Below, piece after piece: positions 34,538-44,251 of a DNA stretch of 64,000 nt. The position numbers were made by a program, and so were the translations under genes. The notes under the pieces are model-generated. The model was not told the DNA's origin and ran no database searches. It was given only the letters and a program-made list of their open reading frames with translations. Location of the stretch: contig JAFZIY010000031.1 in assembly GCA_017554105.1 (NCBI GenBank), positions 248,001 to 312,000 of the forward strand, given 5' to 3'. Source of the stretch: Prevotella sp. (lineage in GTDB: Bacteria > Bacteroidota > Bacteroidia > Bacteroidales > Bacteroidaceae). Every line of letters starts with the position of its first letter. Within the stretch, counting starts at the first letter, position 1.

Positions 34538-35182
34538 TACCTCTTTCTCAAGTTCGGCAATTCTTCTTTTGGCAGCTTCCAATTCATGCTGCAGGCGGGC
34601 AATCTCATCCTTCTGGTTGGTGCGATATCCCAGGCGGGCGGCTGTCATACGCTCCCTGATGCCTCCCTCAGTGACAAACTCCCGCTCTAGTTTCTTCTGA
34701 TAAGATGTCATCATCTTGTCCACCATGTGGCATAACGTCAGAGCCATATTTGCCAATTCCTCATCATTCATCTTGCCAACAAAAGGCGCGTATGCCTCCC
34801 ATTGATTATTCTTTCGACAGAACTCCAGCATGCTTTCATAGCGATCATGCCCTGAAGTCCATCGGGCAAGATGTCTCGATGCCAGATAATCCTCATAGTC
34901 CTCGCGCAACTCGTGAATACTACTGCGTGCCACGTTCATCAACTTTATCTCCATTTCCATTGACGTAGCACCGTCCTCGGCACCCTCAACGATGTTTTGC
35001 TTTCCCGAACGGGCAGCCTGTACCATCTGGTCTATTGTCCTGTCGCCCTGATGCAGATAGCGTTTCGCGAAATCGAACGTCAGAAGATAAAGCACATTTG
35101 TCTTCTGATAGAAGTACAAATCACTCCATCGCGTCTGGCTTCTCAGTACCCGGTATTGTCTTTCAAGCGTTTCCTCGTTCAT
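34514..35182 (-). CDS. Four-helix-bundle protein with coiled-coil suffix
   Basis: A 222-residue protein from ATG 35182 (MNEETLERQYRVLRSQTRW). Residues about 20-120 form the S23/four-helix-bundle fold, with FAKRYLHQGDRTIDQMVQAARSG and NIVEGAEDGATSMEMEIKL typical of the family found in bacterial ribosomal-RNA intervening sequences and as stand-alone genes. The C-terminal half carries an extra domain ending in a Leu/Arg coiled coil (LEKEVSRLSRRI), matching the four-helix-bundle-suffix type. Function is unknown. Its last codons lie in the TCTAGA array, so the protein terminus is made by the repeat. Confidence 0.82.
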   Translation of the reverse strand: MNEETLERQYRVLRSQTRWSDLYFYQKTNVLYLLTFDFAKRYLHQGDRTIDQMVQAARSGKQNIVEGAEDGATSMEMEIKLMNVARSSIHELREDYEDYLASRHLARWTSGHDRYESMLEFCRKNNQWEAYAPFVGKMNDEELANMALTLCHMVDKMMTSYQKKLEREFVTEGGIRERMTAARLGYRTNQKDEIARLQHELEAAKRRIAELEKEVSRLSRRI

Positions 35183-35286
35183 CACTTCTGCACATTTAAG
35201 TCGCTCGATATTGTCCTTTTGGTTTCCTACTTGTATCGAATGGCTTAACAATGTTTGTATCCTCTTGGAAAACAAGTAGATACAAA

Positions 35287-36561
35287 TCACTTTATTTTAC
35301 TGATTTTTTCGGTGTAGTAATTGCGGAAATCAGACCATTTATAATAAGGTGCGCAGGTGGTGGGAACAGGCAACGTGGCCTCCACTCCGTTCAGAAGACA
35401 CTTCACGAGGATGTCGTCCTTGCCCTTCTTGCCACGGTAGAACACCAGTTGTATGTTGCTCGCCTTGCATGTCTCCCAGTTCTGATAGCAGTTCTTCACC
35501 TCGAATGGGTCCTCCGGGTCGAGGTCGGCACCGTTGATGCCCATAAGAACGGTGAGCGGTCCGAGGTAAGAGTCGTGACCGAAACGCAGGTCGGCCACAC
35601 GGTCGTTGGTGCCTGCGAACTTCGCGTCTGCCTTGCTTATGATGTCCTGCAAGATTGGTATTACCTCATATTGCGGTCCGAACACCCATTCATATGAACC
35701 CAGATTTGAACGTTCCCACATGCTTATTATTTCATCATCGGTAATGATGTTGCCCATCATTCCCTCGTGGCCGATGTTCGGCAGCGAGGTATATAGATTT
35801 ATAAGGTTGCTTCCTATATGGTGAAGTCTGCCTGGCAGTCCCTCGGTACTTGTGAACACACGGTTGATAAACCTTTCACGCAGCGTGCTGTCTTCCGGTA
35901 TCTTGTCCCAGTTCTTCACGAAACGCGGCTTTGCCTTTGGGAACGAGCGCTTATTGGGGTTCTGCCTGTCGTCGGGCACTACGGCATCGAGGGTGAAGCG
36001 CGACGACTGTTCACGTATCTCTATCTTTGGATTGCACTGCACCAATTCCTGACAGAAGGCCGACATGCTGAGCACGCAGCGACCCGAGAGCGACGATACG
36101 GCAAGTACATTACCGCCTTTCTTAAACACCTCGGGGAAGTTGTTATACATGATGCGTGCGATGCGCTGGTGCTGTTCCCATCCCAACTGCGTCAGTTCAC
36201 TCACACCTGTGGAGAGCTCCTGCTTGCAATCCATGAAGTTGCGATAGAACTTCTCGCCCTCTGCCGTCAGTTGCTGTCGGTTATGCGCTGTGGTCAGCAG
36301 GGAGTCAAGTTCCCTGTAAAGAAACGCGTTCCAGTAATAGCGCGAGCCATGACGTCCATAATGACTGATGTAGAAAGCCTTGTAGCCACGCGGTGCTTTC
36401 GTGAGTTTGACATTGTCAAAGGGATAGGGACAGTCTGTTCCATATGCCTTCTTGGGGTTAGCCTTCATTTGTTCAAATGCGTTGCTTCCCTGTGCCACTG
36501 CCATCAGCGTGAACAAAGACAGCAAAAACGAAGTAAGGATTCTTTTTCTTGTAGTTTTCAT
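35287..36561 (-). CDS. Secreted histidine-type acid phosphatase
   Basis: A 424-residue protein with a signal peptide (about 1-23, MAVAQG). FYISHYGRHGSRYYW carries the RHGxR phosphate-binding motif with nucleophile His, and ADLRFGHDSYLGPL carries the HD proton-donor pair. Members of this branch include acid phosphatases and inositol-polyphosphate phosphatases, so phytate or organic phosphate release in the periplasm is likely, but the substrate is not proven. Single gene; a TATCTTTG box lies at 36604-36611. Confidence 0.9.
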   Translation of the reverse strand: MKTTRKRILTSFLLSLFTLMAVAQGSNAFEQMKANPKKAYGTDCPYPFDNVKLTKAPRGYKAFYISHYGRHGSRYYWNAFLYRELDSLLTTAHNRQQLTAEGEKFYRNFMDCKQELSTGVSELTQLGWEQHQRIARIMYNNFPEVFKKGGNVLAVSSLSGRCVLSMSAFCQELVQCNPKIEIREQSSRFTLDAVVPDDRQNPNKRSFPKAKPRFVKNWDKIPEDSTLRERFINRVFTSTEGLPGRLHHIGSNLINLYTSLPNIGHEGMMGNIITDDEIISMWERSNLGSYEWVFGPQYEVIPILQDIISKADAKFAGTNDRVADLRFGHDSYLGPLTVLMGINGADLDPEDPFEVKNCYQNWETCKASNIQLVFYRGKKGKDDILVKCLLNGVEATLPVPTTCAPYYKWSDFRNYYTEKISKIK

Positions 36562-36603
36562 AAGTTTAATTCGTAAGTTTGGAGGTTTCCGTTAAAGATA
36601 TTG

Positions 36604-36611
36604 CAAAGATA
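36604..36611 (-). promoter_or_regulatory. -7 promoter box of the acid phosphatase gene
   Basis: The minus strand reads TATCTTTG, 42 nt before the ATG. Confidence 0.55.
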
Positions 36612-36702
36612 GGAAAAAAAAAGGACACTCCCCACCTTTGTTCAAGAAAAAGTTATCCTATACCTTAATAATATATATAAACGTATCAGATATGACAAAA
36701 AG

Positions 36703-36749
36703 AATTCACGGCTTACACTGTCATAAAAGACCTGTGCAAGCCGTGAATT
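36703..36749 (-). terminator. Terminator of secDF
   Basis: AATTCACGGCTT and AAGCCGTGAATT are perfect 12-base complements; on the minus strand CTTTTTG follows. It lies 20 bp after the secDF stop. Confidence 0.85.
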
Positions 36750-36769
36750 ACCTATATAAGTAAGGATGA

Positions 36770-39700
36770 TTACTTCTTTTTCTCCTCTACTACCTCTGCT
36801 TCGTTAATCTTGCGGCCCATAACGAGGTATGCCACAGGCGATGCAATGAAGATTGAAGAAAGTGTACCGAAGATTACACCGAGAATCATCGCGAATGAGA
36901 ACGAACGGATGCTGTCGCCACCAAGGAAGAAGATACAGAGCAGAACGAGCAACGTAGAAACTGAGGTGTTCACTGTACGTGCCAGAGTCTCATTGATAGA
37001 GTTGTTGAAGTTCTCCTGAGTGTCACGCTTCTTGTAAAGTCCGAGGTTCTCACGGATACGGTCGAATACCACCACCTTGTCGTTGATAGAGTAACCGATA
37101 ACGGTAAGGATAGCACCGATGAACGTCTGGTCAATCTCAAGTGAGAAAGGAACGATGTTATAGAGTGCCGAGAAGAATCCTATCACGATGATGGTATCAA
37201 CAGCCAGAGCGACGATAGAACCTACCGAGAATGCCACGTTGCGGAAACGGAACAGGATGTAAAGGAAGATTGCTATCAAAGCCACGATGAGTGAGAAGAT
37301 TGCATTGTAAGTGATGTTCTTAGCGATGCTTGGTCCCACCTTGGTACTACTGATAATAGAACCACCCTCGCGGATATCCGGGTTCTTGAACGACTCAACG
37401 TTGGCCTGGCTGATGAAGCCACCCTTCTTCAGTGCCTCGTAAAGTATTGTCTCTGCCTTGTCGTCCTCGTCAGGTGAGTTGCTCTCGATGTTGTAGTTGG
37501 TAGAAACGCGGATGGTCTTACCATCTGTTCCAAGAGCGATTACATTGGTGTTAGCGGGCTTGCCTGCCTGATCACCAACGGTGTTCTGGAACGCACCGTC
37601 AAGAGCCTTGCGCACATCCTCTACATGGGTTGCCTTATTCAATGTAACAACATAGTTACGTCCACCTGTGAAGTCGATAGAACGGCTCAGACCACGAACA
37701 GCGAAGCTGATGAGGAAGAGGAGCACTACGATACCGAAGAAGATGAACGACTTCTTGTACATTGACATGAACTTGAAGTGAGTGTTCTGCAAGAGGTTTT
37801 TTGAAAGCGGGGTGAAGAACTTGAGGTTCTGCCAACGACCCTTGTTCAACTGATGCTCGTAAACCAGACGTGTAAGGAACACTGCGGTAAAGAACGAGCA
37901 GCAGATACCGATACCCAAGGTGATGGCGAAGCCGCGGATAGGACCTGTACCGATGACGCCGAGGATGATAGCGGTAATCAATGACGTAAGGTTAGAGTCG
38001 AAGATAGCAGAGAATGCGTTACTATAACCCAGATTCACTGCCTCCTTCATGCCCTTGCCCTTGCGGAGTTCCTCCTTGATGCGCTCATAGATAAGCACAT
38101 TGGCATCCACAGCCATACCGAGCGTCAGCACAATACCCGCAATACCAGGCATTGATAGTGCCGACTGGAACGACGCCATGATACCCAACGTGAAGAAGAG
38201 GTTGATGAGCAGGGCGCAGTTTGCAAGCATACCAGGGATGACGTTGTACATCGCAATCATGTAGATCATCAGAAGGATGAACGCCACGATGAATGACATA
38301 AGACCCTGCTTGATTGACTGAGCACCAAGACTAGGACCAACAACCTCCTCCTGTACGATACGTGCAGGTGCCGGCATACGACCAGACTTCAGGGTGTTGG
38401 CAAGGTCCTTGGTATCCTCGATGGTGAACGAACCGGTAATCTCAGAGTTACCGCCAGAGATCTGGTCGTTAACGCGAGGTGCAGAATAAACCACATTGTC
38501 GAGAACGATGGCGATAGCCTTGCCCACATTGGCCTTCGTAAGTTCTGACCAGCGACGTGCACCGTCGGTGTTCATCTTCATACTTACGCATGGACGGCCG
38601 GTAACAGGCTGGAAGTCGTCCTTGGCATCGGTGATAACGTCACCCTCCAGAGGAGCGCGGCCGTTGGTACCTGTTGCCTTCAGGGCGAAGAGTTCGAACA
38701 CGTTCTTTGTTCCGTCAGCAGGCTTTGCACTCCAGAGGAGTTTCAAGTCGCCAGGGAATATCTGCTTAGCGGTTTCGCTATAGATAATCTTATTGATTTC
38801 TGCGGTGTCGCGGAGGTTAGCATAACCCACTGTAGCGAGGGCACCGCGTGGAGCCAACTGAAGGATTGCCAGAAGCGGGTTCTGCTTCTTTGCAGCCTCA
38901 AGTGCAGCACTTGCAGTAGCCTTCTGTGCAGCATCCTGTGCAGAAGCGGCATCGTCTTTCTTTATCTGGAACTTCGGCTGGTTCTTAGCCTCTGCAGGCT
39001 TCTCAGCCTGTGCCACCTGCTTTTGAGCCACTGTGTCCTGCTTTGTTGAGTCGGCAGCCTCATCGGTAGAGGCGCCAGTAGCAACGCGGCGGTCGAGTTG
39101 TGAGAGCAGCGGAGTGATTTCCTCGCTGTTATATGTCTCCCAGAACTCAAGGTTTGCAGAACCCTGAAGGAGTTTACGGATACGCTCTGGCTCACGAACA
39201 CCAGGCATCTCCACCATCAGTCGTCCCTGCTGTCCTTCCAGTTCCTGGATGTTTGGCTGAACAACACCGAATTTGTCGATACGAGTACGTACCACATTGA
39301 ACGAGTTCTTCACAGCATCGTCAACTGCTGAACGCAGTGCCGACTCCACTTCTTTGTCTGTGCTCTGTGTAGAAACCTTGCCCTTAAGTTGCTGTGTGGC
39401 AAAGATCTCTGCGAGGCGATGGCCTGGCGCAGCCTTGTGATAGGCATCGATGAAGAGAGAGATGAAATCGCTCTGACTTGTCTCCTCCTCCTTCTTAGCC
39501 TCTTCAAGAGCCTTGCGGTAGGCAACGTCCTGCTTGTGGTCAGCGAGAAGGTCAACCACGTCGGGCACTGAGATTTCGAGAATCACGTTCATACCACCCT
39601 TAAGGTCAAGACCGAGACCAATCTGAGTCTCAAGACACTCCTGATAGGTGTAACCGTCATTGATACCGAATGGCAGCTTAAGGTAGCGGACAGAGTCCTT

Positions 39701-39841
39701 GTAGTCCTGCTGCGCAATAGGGTCTGAGATTTTAGCAGCCTGTCCGTCATAATAACTTGTTGCTACCGAGAATGACAAGTAGAAGATGCTTGCCAAGGTC
39801 AGCAGAATGGCTACTGTAATTACAATTCCTTTGTTTTGCAT
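36770..39841 (-). CDS. secDF: SecD-SecF fusion protein translocase subunit
   Basis: A 1023-residue inner-membrane protein that uses the proton gradient to help pull exported proteins through SecYEG. The SecD half has the N-terminal helix, QIGLGLDLKGGMNVILE (D1 motif) and a large periplasmic domain containing an Ala/Gln/Lys-rich linker (about 245-305), then six helices with DANVLIYERIKEEL. The SecF half begins about residue 690, with SIDFTGGRNYVV and SINDKVVVFDRIREN. Twelve helices in total. SecD and SecF are commonly fused in Bacteroidetes. Single gene with a TATCTTTG box at 39890-39897. Confidence 0.97.
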   Translation of the reverse strand: MQNKGIVITVAILLTLASIFYLSFSVATSYYDGQAAKISDPIAQQDYKDSVRYLKLPFGINDGYTYQECLETQIGLGLDLKGGMNVILEISVPDVVDLLADHKQDVAYRKALEEAKKEEETSQSDFISLFIDAYHKAAPGHRLAEIFATQQLKGKVSTQSTDKEVESALRSAVDDAVKNSFNVVRTRIDKFGVVQPNIQELEGQQGRLMVEMPGVREPERIRKLLQGSANLEFWETYNSEEITPLLSQLDRRVATGASTDEAADSTKQDTVAQKQVAQAEKPAEAKNQPKFQIKKDDAASAQDAAQKATASAALEAAKKQNPLLAILQLAPRGALATVGYANLRDTAEINKIIYSETAKQIFPGDLKLLWSAKPADGTKNVFELFALKATGTNGRAPLEGDVITDAKDDFQPVTGRPCVSMKMNTDGARRWSELTKANVGKAIAIVLDNVVYSAPRVNDQISGGNSEITGSFTIEDTKDLANTLKSGRMPAPARIVQEEVVGPSLGAQSIKQGLMSFIVAFILLMIYMIAMYNVIPGMLANCALLINLFFTLGIMASFQSALSMPGIAGIVLTLGMAVDANVLIYERIKEELRKGKGMKEAVNLGYSNAFSAIFDSNLTSLITAIILGVIGTGPIRGFAITLGIGICCSFFTAVFLTRLVYEHQLNKGRWQNLKFFTPLSKNLLQNTHFKFMSMYKKSFIFFGIVVLLFLISFAVRGLSRSIDFTGGRNYVVTLNKATHVEDVRKALDGAFQNTVGDQAGKPANTNVIALGTDGKTIRVSTNYNIESNSPDEDDKAETILYEALKKGGFISQANVESFKNPDIREGGSIISSTKVGPSIAKNITYNAIFSLIVALIAIFLYILFRFRNVAFSVGSIVALAVDTIIVIGFFSALYNIVPFSLEIDQTFIGAILTVIGYSINDKVVVFDRIRENLGLYKKRDTQENFNNSINETLARTVNTSVSTLLVLLCIFFLGGDSIRSFSFAMILGVIFGTLSSIFIASPVAYLVMGRKINEAEVVEEKKK

Positions 39842-39889
39842 TTTTGTTATTTTGTTTTGATTTTGTTATTTCTCGCTCATAATAGGGTG

Positions 39890-39897
39890 CAAAGATA
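39890..39897 (-). promoter_or_regulatory. -7 promoter box of secDF
   Basis: The minus strand reads TATCTTTG, 48 nt before the ATG. Confidence 0.6.
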
Positions 39898-39946
39898 ATT
39901 ATTTTTTCACATTTGGAAAAATTTCAGGCTGAATATTATGCATTTT

Positions 39947-41035
39947 TTATGGTTTAGGCCCTTTTTTGAGCCAACAAAGCAACGGATAATGGTCTGAAGC
40001 AACCAAATTATCAACCACTTCGCAACGATATGGCGTCCAGTCGGATGAACAGAAAATATGGTCGATGCGGAAGTGCATGCCATTCTGCTCGAACGTGAAT
40101 CCTGGTCCGGTGGCAGTTGATGAGTAGCAGTCGGTGAGCCGTTTCTCCATCTGGTGATGCGAGTACGAGATGGGCGGTTCGTTGAAATCACCACAGAGCA
40201 GGACACTTCTTCCCCTCGCCTGTATGCTGTCAAGATAATGGGTTACGGCGTTCACCTGTGGCGCACGGAAGCGTATCGACTCCACAACCTTCGAAACAAG
40301 CAACTTGTTATCTTTACTTCTGATGTTCTTGGAGCCTTTTCCGTCAATCATCTTCTCCACATTCGAACGTTCTGCCTTGCTCAGGCGTATGCTCTGGAAG
40401 TGATTGACTATCAGTGTCACTGTGTCCTTGTCTATGAGCAGATGGAATGCGGCACTGAGGTTGCCTGGCGACTTGAACATGATGCGTTCCTTCCCTATTA
40501 TGGGGTAGCGACTCATCACGAAAAGAACGTTCCCTTTGTTGTTGTTTACGTTATCGCTGTATTTGCCCATGGCACCCAGTTGGTTCATCTTCTCCCGGAA
40601 AGGAGGAACCTCCTGAAGACACACGATGTCAGGTTGTGTCTTATCTATGAAACGCGACACTGTCTTGAACGCATCGTCATTGTTCTTCGGAACGGAGTAA
40701 TTGAAGTACATCACGTTCATTGTCAGCACCTTAACAGTATCCGACGGTTTTTTCTGCGGTATGTTGAAGGGACAGAAGGCACGCATGGGGAAATAGCACA
40801 ACACGAAACCTATGATAGGTATTATGATGCCACGCCACCAGAAGAACACCCAGAACAGCAAGAATGCCGCATTCAACAAAGCGAAGAAAGGGAACAGCAT
40901 GCCCGAAAAGGATAACAAAGGATGGGCTGCAGCGTCGAAACGGTCGCTGTAGCCCAGTAGGATTGCTATCAATATGGTGGCGATGTTGGCGCCTCCTATT
41001 ATCTTTATAAGAAAAGACTTTACCTTGAATTTCAT
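39947..41035 (-). CDS. Endonuclease/exonuclease/phosphatase-family protein with membrane anchor
   Basis: A 362-residue protein from MKFKVKSFLIKII. Three hydrophobic helices occupy about residues 8-105, then the catalytic domain of the DNase I-like fold: VLTMNVMYFN, DIVCLQEVPPF (metal-binding Glu), LLCGDFNEPPISYSH (catalytic Asp and Asn) and VASDHYPLLCWL (Asp-His). The family includes nucleases, sphingomyelinases and phosphoinositide phosphatases; membrane-anchored bacterial members mostly have unknown substrates. It is 77 bp downstream of the rhomboid gene, same strand, and probably co-transcribed with it. Confidence 0.87.
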   Translation of the reverse strand: MKFKVKSFLIKIIGGANIATILIAILLGYSDRFDAAAHPLLSFSGMLFPFFALLNAAFLLFWVFFWWRGIIIPIIGFVLCYFPMRAFCPFNIPQKKPSDTVKVLTMNVMYFNYSVPKNNDDAFKTVSRFIDKTQPDIVCLQEVPPFREKMNQLGAMGKYSDNVNNNKGNVLFVMSRYPIIGKERIMFKSPGNLSAAFHLLIDKDTVTLIVNHFQSIRLSKAERSNVEKMIDGKGSKNIRSKDNKLLVSKVVESIRFRAPQVNAVTHYLDSIQARGRSVLLCGDFNEPPISYSHHQMEKRLTDCYSSTATGPGFTFEQNGMHFRIDHIFCSSDWTPYRCEVVDNLVASDHYPLLCWLKKGPKP

Positions 41036-41111
41036 CCGACCTTTTCTTTGCCTCGGCATAGTTGATGCGAGCATCACTCTGCTCTCGGCTGAGTGAAAAC
41101 GTTCTTCAGCA

Positions 41112-42005
41112 TCACTTCTTGCTGTTATCGAACAACCTGCGCTTCTCCTCAGCGGTCAGGCTGTCGTAACCAGAGCGTTTTATCTTGTCGAGGATACTAT
41201 CTATTTCCTCGTCATTCTCTTTCTTTCTGGAGTTGTATTCCCAGTCAGGATTACTGTCTTTATGGGTGTCCTTGCCCTTGCGCCGCTCCCAGTTGCGCCG
41301 CAGGTTGTCAAAGAACTGCTCTCCCCTGCCCTTGTCATAACCCGAGCCGGGATGATGCTTCCAGTAGAGTATTATCAGCCAGCCGAACAACATACCTCCG
41401 AGGTGGGCGAAATGGGCCACGCCGTCGCCTGTCGTCCCAAGTGCCGAGAAAAGTTCTATGGCAACATAAATCAGCACAAACCACTTAGCCTTGATGGGCA
41501 CTGGCAGAGGGAAGATGAAGATGCGCTGATTGGGATAGAGCAGACCGAAGGCAAGCAGGATGCCATAGACAGCACCCGAAGCACCCACCGTGTTCCAAAG
41601 GTTGAGGTAGTCGCCCATAGGAATTATGCCGTCAGCAGTGCGCACGCTGTCGTATGCCGCCAGACCTTCTATAATATAATGACTATACTGTACCAACTCC
41701 TGGACGATGCCCGCACCAATACCGCACGCGATATAGTAGAAGAGGAACTTCTTGGGGCCCCATGTGTTCTCAACAACGACACCGAACATCCACAGCGCGA
41801 ACATATTGAAGAAAATATGTTGGAAGCCACCGTGCATGAACATATATGTTATCAACTGATAAATCCTGAAGTCACTCGCCATGAAGAAATGGAGACCGAG
41901 ATAATCACTCAAGTCAATACCCTTCATCTCGAACACCCATGTCGCAATGAACATGAGAACGTTGATAATCAACAGATTTTTTGTTACCGTTGGAATGCTG
42001 CGCAT
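41112..42005 (-). CDS. Rhomboid-family intramembrane serine protease
   Basis: A 297-residue protein with six helices. The catalytic Ser is in TVGASGAVYGILLAF (GxSG), the catalytic His in VAHFAHLGGMLFGWL, and the oxyanion-side HGGFQHIFFNMFALW is present. The C-terminal cytoplasmic tail (about 210-297) is highly charged, with a final DKIKRSGYDSLTAEEKRRLF segment that recurs in Bacteroidetes rhomboids. Substrate unknown. A TAATTTTG box at 42035-42042 precedes it; the EEP-family gene follows in the same direction. Confidence 0.93.
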   Translation of the reverse strand: MRSIPTVTKNLLIINVLMFIATWVFEMKGIDLSDYLGLHFFMASDFRIYQLITYMFMHGGFQHIFFNMFALWMFGVVVENTWGPKKFLFYYIACGIGAGIVQELVQYSHYIIEGLAAYDSVRTADGIIPMGDYLNLWNTVGASGAVYGILLAFGLLYPNQRIFIFPLPVPIKAKWFVLIYVAIELFSALGTTGDGVAHFAHLGGMLFGWLIILYWKHHPGSGYDKGRGEQFFDNLRRNWERRKGKDTHKDSNPDWEYNSRKKENDEEIDSILDKIKRSGYDSLTAEEKRRLFDNSKK

Positions 42006-42034
42006 ACTAAAACTGTTTTACATTAAAATCGGGG

Positions 42035-42042
42035 CAAAATTA
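42035..42042 (-). promoter_or_regulatory. -7 promoter box of the rhomboid gene
   Basis: The minus strand reads TAATTTTG, 30 nt before the ATG. Confidence 0.55.
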
Positions 42043-42124
42043 CTAAAAAATCCCGTCAAATAACACAAAAATGGGCCTTTAGACACTTTTTTTCATTTTT
42101 TTCTTCATTTTTTTCTGTTTTTTG

Positions 42125-42155
42125 TTTGTATTCTAAAAGGTTTGGAGTATATTTG
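42125..42155 (+). promoter_or_regulatory. Promoter of the HU gene
   Basis: TTTG at 42125-42128 and TATATTTG at 42148-42155 with a 19-bp spacer: a textbook Bacteroidetes promoter, 54 nt before the ATG. Confidence 0.8.
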
Positions 42156-42208
42156 CGGTGAAAATTAGAAAACTATCCTTAATTTTAATAATTTAATCAA
42201 CCAAAGTT

Positions 42209-42481
42209 ATGAACAAAACAGAATTAGTAAAGAAGATTGCTGAAGGCGCTGGTATCAGCCAGGTTGAAGCAAAGAAGGCTCTTGACGCAACAATCGCTGC
42301 AGTTAAGGATGCATTGGCAAAGGACGACAAAGTTGCTCTCGTAGGTTTTGGAACATTCAGCGTTGCTGTACGTCCAGCACATGAGGGTATCAACCCCGCA
42401 ACAAAGCAGAAGATTAAGATTCCTGCAAAGAAGGTTGCTAAGTTCAAGGCAGGTGCAGAACTCGCAGATGCTCTGAAGTAA
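42209..42481 (+). CDS. hup: HU-family nucleoid DNA-binding protein
   Basis: A 90-residue histone-like protein that bends and compacts DNA as a dimer. MNKTELVKKIAEGAGIS is the usual helical N-terminus; VGFGTFSVAVRPAHEG and INPATKQKIKIPAKKV span the beta-arm with its conserved NPxT turn, and FKAGAELADAL closes the fold. Length is exactly standard. Strong promoter and codon bias fit very high expression. A bidirectional terminator separates it from kduD. Confidence 0.97.
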   Translation: MNKTELVKKIAEGAGISQVEAKKALDATIAAVKDALAKDDKVALVGFGTFSVAVRPAHEGINPATKQKIKIPAKKVAKFKAGAELADALK

Positions 42482-42495
42482 TTAAATGAATCGGA

Positions 42496-42541
42496 AAATA
42501 AAATAAGGGAATTTCCAATCGGAGATTCCCTTGTTTTATTT
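42496..42541. terminator. Bidirectional terminator between HU and kduD
   Basis: AAATAAAATAAGGGAAT pairs with ATTCCCTTGTTTTATTT with one internal mismatch around a 12-base loop; A- and T-rich flanks on both sides. Confidence 0.8.
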
Positions 42542-42560
42542 AATGTCCCGTAGAAATAAA

Positions 42561-43361
42561 TCACGGCTGCTTGCCAATGTAAGCAAGGATGCCACCGTCT
42601 ACGTAGAGGATGTGGCCGTTCACTGCATCTGAGGCGTGTGAGGCAAGGAATACAGCGGGACCAGCGAGTTCTGACGGGTCGAGCCAGCGGCCGGCAGGTG
42701 TCTTGGCGCAGATGAACGAGTCGAAAGGATGACGACTACCATCTGCCTGACGCTCACGCAGCGGTGCTGTCTGAGGTGTCGCGATATAGCCGGGACCGAT
42801 GCCGTTGCACTGTATGTTATATCCGCCATACTCCGAGCAGATGTTACGGGTGAGCATCTTCAGTCCACCCTTTGCAGCAGCATACGCCGATACTGTCTCA
42901 CGACCGAGTTCGCTCATCATAGAGCAGATGTTGATAATCTTACCCTCACGGCGCTCCATCATCTCGGGGATAACGGCCTTGGCACAGATGAACGGCCCCA
43001 CAAGGTCGATGTCAATGACCTGCTGGAACTCCTCGCGCTTCATCTCGTGCATCGGGATGCGCTTAATTATTCCCGCGTTATTCACCAGAATGTCTATTTG
43101 TCCGAGGTCCTGATGTATTTGTTCCACAAGTCGCGTCACCGCTTCCTCGTCAGTGACGTCGCAGATATAACCGCGTGCGTCGATACCCTTTGCCTTATAG
43201 TCGGCAAGAGCCTGGTCGAGATTCTTCTGACTACGACAGTTGAATGCTATGCGTGCACCGGCACCAGCCAGTGCTTCGGCGATGGCGAAGCCTATGCCAT
43301 AGGCGCCACCAGTGACGAGAGCGTTCTTGCCCTCAAGTGAAAACATGTTGTTCATAGCCAT
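42561..43361 (-). CDS. kduD: KduD-like 2-keto-3-deoxy-D-gluconate (5-keto) dehydrogenase, SDR family
   Basis: A 266-residue short-chain dehydrogenase. TGGAYGIGFAIAEALAGAG is the Rossmann TGxxxGxG motif, LVNNAGII the NNAG motif, and SAYAAAKGG the catalytic YxxxK. It begins 5 bp after the kduI stop, and this pairing identifies it: KduI isomerises 5-keto-4-deoxyuronate and KduD then reduces 2,5-diketo-3-deoxygluconate to 2-keto-3-deoxygluconate in pectin breakdown. In isolation it could be called gluconate 5-dehydrogenase. The C-terminal VDGGILAYIGKQP is typical. Confidence 0.92.
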   Translation of the reverse strand: MAMNNMFSLEGKNALVTGGAYGIGFAIAEALAGAGARIAFNCRSQKNLDQALADYKAKGIDARGYICDVTDEEAVTRLVEQIHQDLGQIDILVNNAGIIKRIPMHEMKREEFQQVIDIDLVGPFICAKAVIPEMMERREGKIINICSMMSELGRETVSAYAAAKGGLKMLTRNICSEYGGYNIQCNGIGPGYIATPQTAPLRERQADGSRHPFDSFICAKTPAGRWLDPSELAGPAVFLASHASDAVNGHILYVDGGILAYIGKQP

Positions 43362-43366
43362 GAGAT

Positions 43367-44209
43367 TTATTTAAGGTCTGTTATCTTAGAGAAGTCCTGA
43401 TCGCCATAGTCGAGGTTCTCGCCACCCATGCCCCAGATGAAGGTGTAGTTGTGCGTTGCGGCGGCAGAGTGGATGCTCCATTCAGGAGAGAGAACTGCCT
43501 GGTCGCCTTTCATCCAAAGGTGACGTGTCTCCTCCACCTCGCCCATGAAGTGGCATACTGCCTGGTCCTCGGGCACCTCGAAATAGAAATAAGCCTCCAT
43601 GCGACGGCTGTGAACATGTGCCGGCATGGTGTTCCACACCGAGCCGGGAGCCAGTTCCGTCATACCCATCTGCAACTGACAGGTGGGCAGCACCTGGTTG
43701 ACAATCATCTTATTGATGTCGCGCTCGTTGCTCATCTCGAGGCTTCCCATGTGTGCCACCACTGCGTCTGCCTTTGTTATCTTGCGGCAGGGATACTCCT
43801 TGTGTGCTGTGGTGCTGTTGATATAGAACTTCGCAGGCTTGGCTGCATCATCACTAAGGAAAGATACATTGCGGTCACCACGCCCGATATAAAGTGCTTC
43901 CTTATAGTCAAGATGGAACTCCTCGTCGCCCACTTTCACCGTTCCACTACCTCCGACGTTGAAGATTCCTATCTCACGGCGTGTAGTGAAGAACGTAGCC
44001 TTCAACGGGTCGATAGCCTCAAGCAGCAGTTCCTCGCCCACGGGCTTTGCACCGCCGACTACCATGCGGTCGTACATCGAATATACAAGGTTCACCTCAT
44101 TGTCAGCAAATACACGCTCAATGAGGAAGTCACGGCGAATACGTGCGGTGTCATAGTGCTTTGCGTCCTCGGGATGAGACGCATAGCGGATTTCATAATT
44201 TGTTTTCAT
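43367..44209 (-). CDS. kduI: 5-keto-4-deoxyuronate isomerase
   Basis: A 280-residue cupin enzyme that isomerises 4-deoxy-L-threo-5-hexosulose uronate, the product of unsaturated galacturonate, in the cytoplasm. The zinc site is visible in MPAHVHSRRMEAYFYFE (two His and a Glu), with a further His near SIHSAAATHNY. Opening MKTNYEIRYASHPEDAKHYDT is the family N-terminus, cut by one residue at the limit used here. It is the first gene of a two-gene operon with kduD, driven by a TAACTTTG box at 44252-44259. Indicates pectin or other uronan use. Confidence 0.95.
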   Translation of the reverse strand: MKTNYEIRYASHPEDAKHYDTARIRRDFLIERVFADNEVNLVYSMYDRMVVGGAKPVGEELLLEAIDPLKATFFTTRREIGIFNVGGSGTVKVGDEEFHLDYKEALYIGRGDRNVSFLSDDAAKPAKFYINSTTAHKEYPCRKITKADAVVAHMGSLEMSNERDINKMIVNQVLPTCQLQMGMTELAPGSVWNTMPAHVHSRRMEAYFYFEVPEDQAVCHFMGEVEETRHLWMKGDQAVLSPEWSIHSAAATHNYTFIWGMGGENLDYGDQDFSKITDLK

Positions 44210-44251
44210 TGTTTCTTAAGTGTTTGTTTTCTGTTTTCGTTTTCTAATCGG